A stretch of DNA of 64,000 nucleotides from NCBI GenBank assembly GCA_031553215.1, contig JAVBLW010000003.1:186001-250000 (forward strand). The letters are read 5' to 3'. Under the pieces are notes generated by a model, which saw nothing but the letters and a program-made list of their open reading frames with translations, was not told where the DNA came from and did not search any database. This DNA comes from JAVBLW01 sp031553215. GTDB lineage: Bacteria > Bacillota_I > Bacilli_A > Acholeplasmatales > Anaeroplasmataceae. This document shows, one piece after another, positions 62,051 to 64,000 of the stretch (positions are counted from its first letter, which is position 1; each line of letters opens with the position of its first letter). A program made the position numbers and the translations under genes.

Positions 62051-62866
62051 TTAGTGAAATTTTAAACTTATATCTAATGCTTTTGGTGAATGTGTTAATC
62101 CACCAACGCTTATATAATCTACACCTGTCATAGAAACACTCTTTATTCTTTCAACTGTCATGTTTCCACTAGCTTCTAATTTTTTCTTTGAATTATTTGC
62201 TTTAACACATTTAGACATTAATTCATTATCCATGTTATCAAGCATTATGATATCACAATCAGTATTTAATGCTTCTAAGAATTGTTCATATGTTTCAACT
62301 TCAACTTCTATTAAGCAATTTACTTTTTTACTAACTAATTCGACTGCCTTAGTAATAGAACCAACTGCATCTATATGATTATCTTTAATTAAAACTTGAT
62401 CAGATAGGCAATATCTGTGATTTTTTGCTCCACCAATTTTAACAGCCATCTTTTCAATATATCTTAAATTAGGAGTCGTTTTTCTTGTATCTAATATTTG
62501 ACAATCAAGTTCAAGTTCATCAACAAATTTTCTAGTTGTAGTTGCAATACCACTCATTCTTTGCATTAAGTTTAAGGCAACTCTTTCACCCTTAAGAATA
62601 GTTTTAGTATCCCCAGTAATAGTTGCGATCAAATCTTTTGGAACTACCTTATCTCCATCTTTTACAAAGAATTCAAGATTAAATTCTCCGCCAATTAATT
62701 CAAATACTTTTTTTACTACCTCAATACCAGCAATTATTCCTTCTTCTTTAGCAATAAACTTGGCATTTGATTTATGTCCATCAGGAATTAAATTATCAGT
62801 CGTGATATCTCCAGTTGGCATATCTTCTAATAATGCATCTTTTATAATTTTTTCTAAAATATCCAT
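62051..62866 (-). CDS. nadC: Nicotinate-nucleotide pyrophosphorylase
   Basis: 271 residues. Converts quinolinate and PRPP to NaMN. Motifs: LLEDMPTGDITTDNLI, RVALNLMQRMSGIATTTR, DTRKTTPNLRYIEK, GGAKNHRYCLSDQVLIKDNHI, IEVEVE, IMLDNM, and C-terminal YISVGGLTHSPKALDIS. Lies 9 nt after nadB; nadA must be elsewhere. Confidence 0.97.
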   Translation of the reverse strand: MDILEKIIKDALLEDMPTGDITTDNLIPDGHKSNAKFIAKEEGIIAGIEVVKKVFELIGGEFNLEFFVKDGDKVVPKDLIATITGDTKTILKGERVALNLMQRMSGIATTTRKFVDELELDCQILDTRKTTPNLRYIEKMAVKIGGAKNHRYCLSDQVLIKDNHIDAVGSITKAVELVSKKVNCLIEVEVETYEQFLEALNTDCDIIMLDNMDNELMSKCVKANNSKKKLEASGNMTVERIKSVSMTGVDYISVGGLTHSPKALDISLKFH

Positions 62867-62875
62867 AAGTACTCC

Positions 62876-64000
62876 TTAATCAATTCTATAATGACAACCT
62901 ATTGATTCTTTTCTTTCAATTGCAGCATTTATAACTAATAATGCCACTGTTGCCATATTTAATGTTTCGTAATAATAACGTGAAAGAACATTAATTTTCT
63001 TTAGATTTTTGTAATGTCTTTCAATTATTTTTTTAGCTATTTCTAATCCTTCACTTGTTCTAACTATAGAAACATATTTATCCATCATATCTCTAATTTC
63101 AACACGAATGCTTTTAAAATTAAATGGTTTAAATTCAGAAGCTTCAGCTGGAAAATATATTTCTCTTTCTTCAAAAGTTTCCTTTTGATTATTTATTTCA
63201 TTAGAAACACGGCCACCAAATACAACACATTCTAAAAGTGAATTTGAAGCTAAACGATTAGCACCATGAACACCAGTATGAGAACATTCACCAACAGCAT
63301 AAAGATTTTCCATACTTGTGTGTCCCATAGTATCTACATCAATACCACCACATAAAAAGTGTTCTACCGGAGCAACAGGTATTAAATCTTTTGACATATC
63401 AATACCCGCCTCTAGACATCTATTATAGATAGTAGGAAATCTATTAACCAAGAATTTTTTTGTTTTATGTCTAATATCTAAATATACATGATCACTCCAT
63501 GTATCAAACATTTCACGGTAAATACTTTGACTTACAATATCACGCGGAGCTAATTCAAGTAATGGAGAATATTTTTGCATAAAACGCACACCTTCAATAT
63601 TACGAAGAATTGCACCTTCACCACGAACTGCTTCACTTATTAAAAATTTTTGGCCTCTTTTTTCTTCTTCATATAAAGCTGTTGGATGAAATTGAACAAA
63701 TTCCATATCTTTAATCTTTATTCCTGCACGATATGCCATAGCAATACCATCACCACAAGCAAATTTTTCATTAGTAGTATTTTTGTAAATACCACCTATT
63801 CCACCACTTGCAATAATAACTTTATTAGCAAAAATATGTTTAATTTCATTTTTTTGATTTATAGTAATAACCCCAAGAGCCTTATTCTTTTTATGAATTA
63901 ATTCATATGCCATATCTTCTTCAAATATTTCAATATTATCACGAGTAGCTAATGCTTTTCGTAAACCCGTCATAATCATATGACCAGTTGCATCTCCACC
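62876..64000 (-). CDS. nadB: L-aspartate oxidase, N-terminus beyond window
   Basis: 375 codons, open to the right edge. FAD-dependent; oxidises aspartate to iminoaspartate. Present: GGDATGH at the edge, VIIASGGIGGIYKNTTN, FVQFHPTALYEE, LISEAVRGEGAILRN, PVEHFLCGGIDVD, GECSHTGVHGANRLASNSLLECVVFG and, at the C-terminus, residues ending GCHYRID. About 130 residues of the FAD-binding N-terminus are missing. First visible gene of nadB-nadC-AAC(3). Confidence 0.95.
   Translation of the reverse strand, partial: GGDATGHMIMTGLRKALATRDNIEIFEEDMAYELIHKKNKALGVITINQKNEIKHIFANKVIIASGGIGGIYKNTTNEKFACGDGIAMAYRAGIKIKDMEFVQFHPTALYEEEKRGQKFLISEAVRGEGAILRNIEGVRFMQKYSPLLELAPRDIVSQSIYREMFDTWSDHVYLDIRHKTKKFLVNRFPTIYNRCLEAGIDMSKDLIPVAPVEHFLCGGIDVDTMGHTSMENLYAVGECSHTGVHGANRLASNSLLECVVFGGRVSNEINNQKETFEEREIYFPAEASEFKPFNFKSIRVEIRDMMDKYVSIVRTSEGLEIAKKIIERHYKNLKKINVLSRYYYETLNMATVALLVINAAIERKESIGCHYRID

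Overview
The window is an AT-rich, low-GC Gram-positive (Bacillota-like) chromosome segment. TGA acts as a normal stop and tryptophan is TGG, so there is no mycoplasma-type recoding. Ribosome-binding sites are strong (AGGAGG or GGTGAT types), T-box leaders occur, and murD, murE and mraY show that the cell makes peptidoglycan. The block mnmA-recD2-small ORF-alaS-ruvX-yrzB(DUF1292)-trmR resembles the same neighbourhood in Bacillus. I cannot name the species. Nearly all genes lie on the minus strand; the plus-strand genes are mostly small or single-gene units with their own promoters.

Layout from left to right. 1-2050: two tandem copies of a lipoprotein gene, the left one cut by the window edge, separated by a decayed 3' piece of trpA; this is a segmental duplication. 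2078-8730: complete trpEGDCFBA operon behind a Trp T-box leader and a consensus promoter. 8743-12250: PepS-type aminopeptidase, tRNA-Lys, YbaK-type deacylase, SGNH esterase, Mrp ATPase. 12375-12980: two small Tyr/Pro/Gly-rich proteins sharing a C-terminal layout, linked by a hairpin that buries the second ribosome-binding site. 13016-14730: an Lsa-like ABC-F ribosome-protection protein behind an attenuator with a six-codon leader peptide. 14768-19209: membrane protein, HD phosphohydrolase, YggS, and an overlapping pair of a helical membrane protein and a HAD phosphatase. 19280-25940: methionine/SAM cycle and vitamin B6 genes (luxS, split metH, metF, pyridoxal kinase, metY). 25974-28024: LysM amidase, a 23-residue membrane peptide, a TIM-barrel epimerase. 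28044-36956: the alaS/recD2/mnmA block and nadD. 37015-45150: murD, degV, P-type ATPase and mntP behind a yybP-ykoY (Mn2+) riboswitch, mraY, murE. 45352-57388: second degV, DUF815 ATPase, YlbJ-like protein, ilvE, tRNA-Arg, small ORFs, proC, purM-like, rlmCD/trmA family, a DtxR-family regulator, an ABC-2 exporter and a membrane protein. 57456-64000: housekeeping-type ABC-F, a large lipoprotein esterase, an AAC(3)-like acetyltransferase, nadC and the 3' part of nadB.

Functional themes are amino-acid self-sufficiency (Trp, Met, Pro, branched-chain), NAD synthesis from aspartate, metal homeostasis (Mn riboswitch, two exporters, a DtxR-type regulator, a Cys/His-rich DUF1292 tail), RNA-based control (two T-boxes, one Mn riboswitch, one drug-type attenuator, one SD-sequestering hairpin) and polysaccharide deacetylation. 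The strongest candidate for a previously undescribed mechanism is the leader at 14504-14690, where three 9-nt segments can pair in mutually exclusive ways around a minimal uORF.
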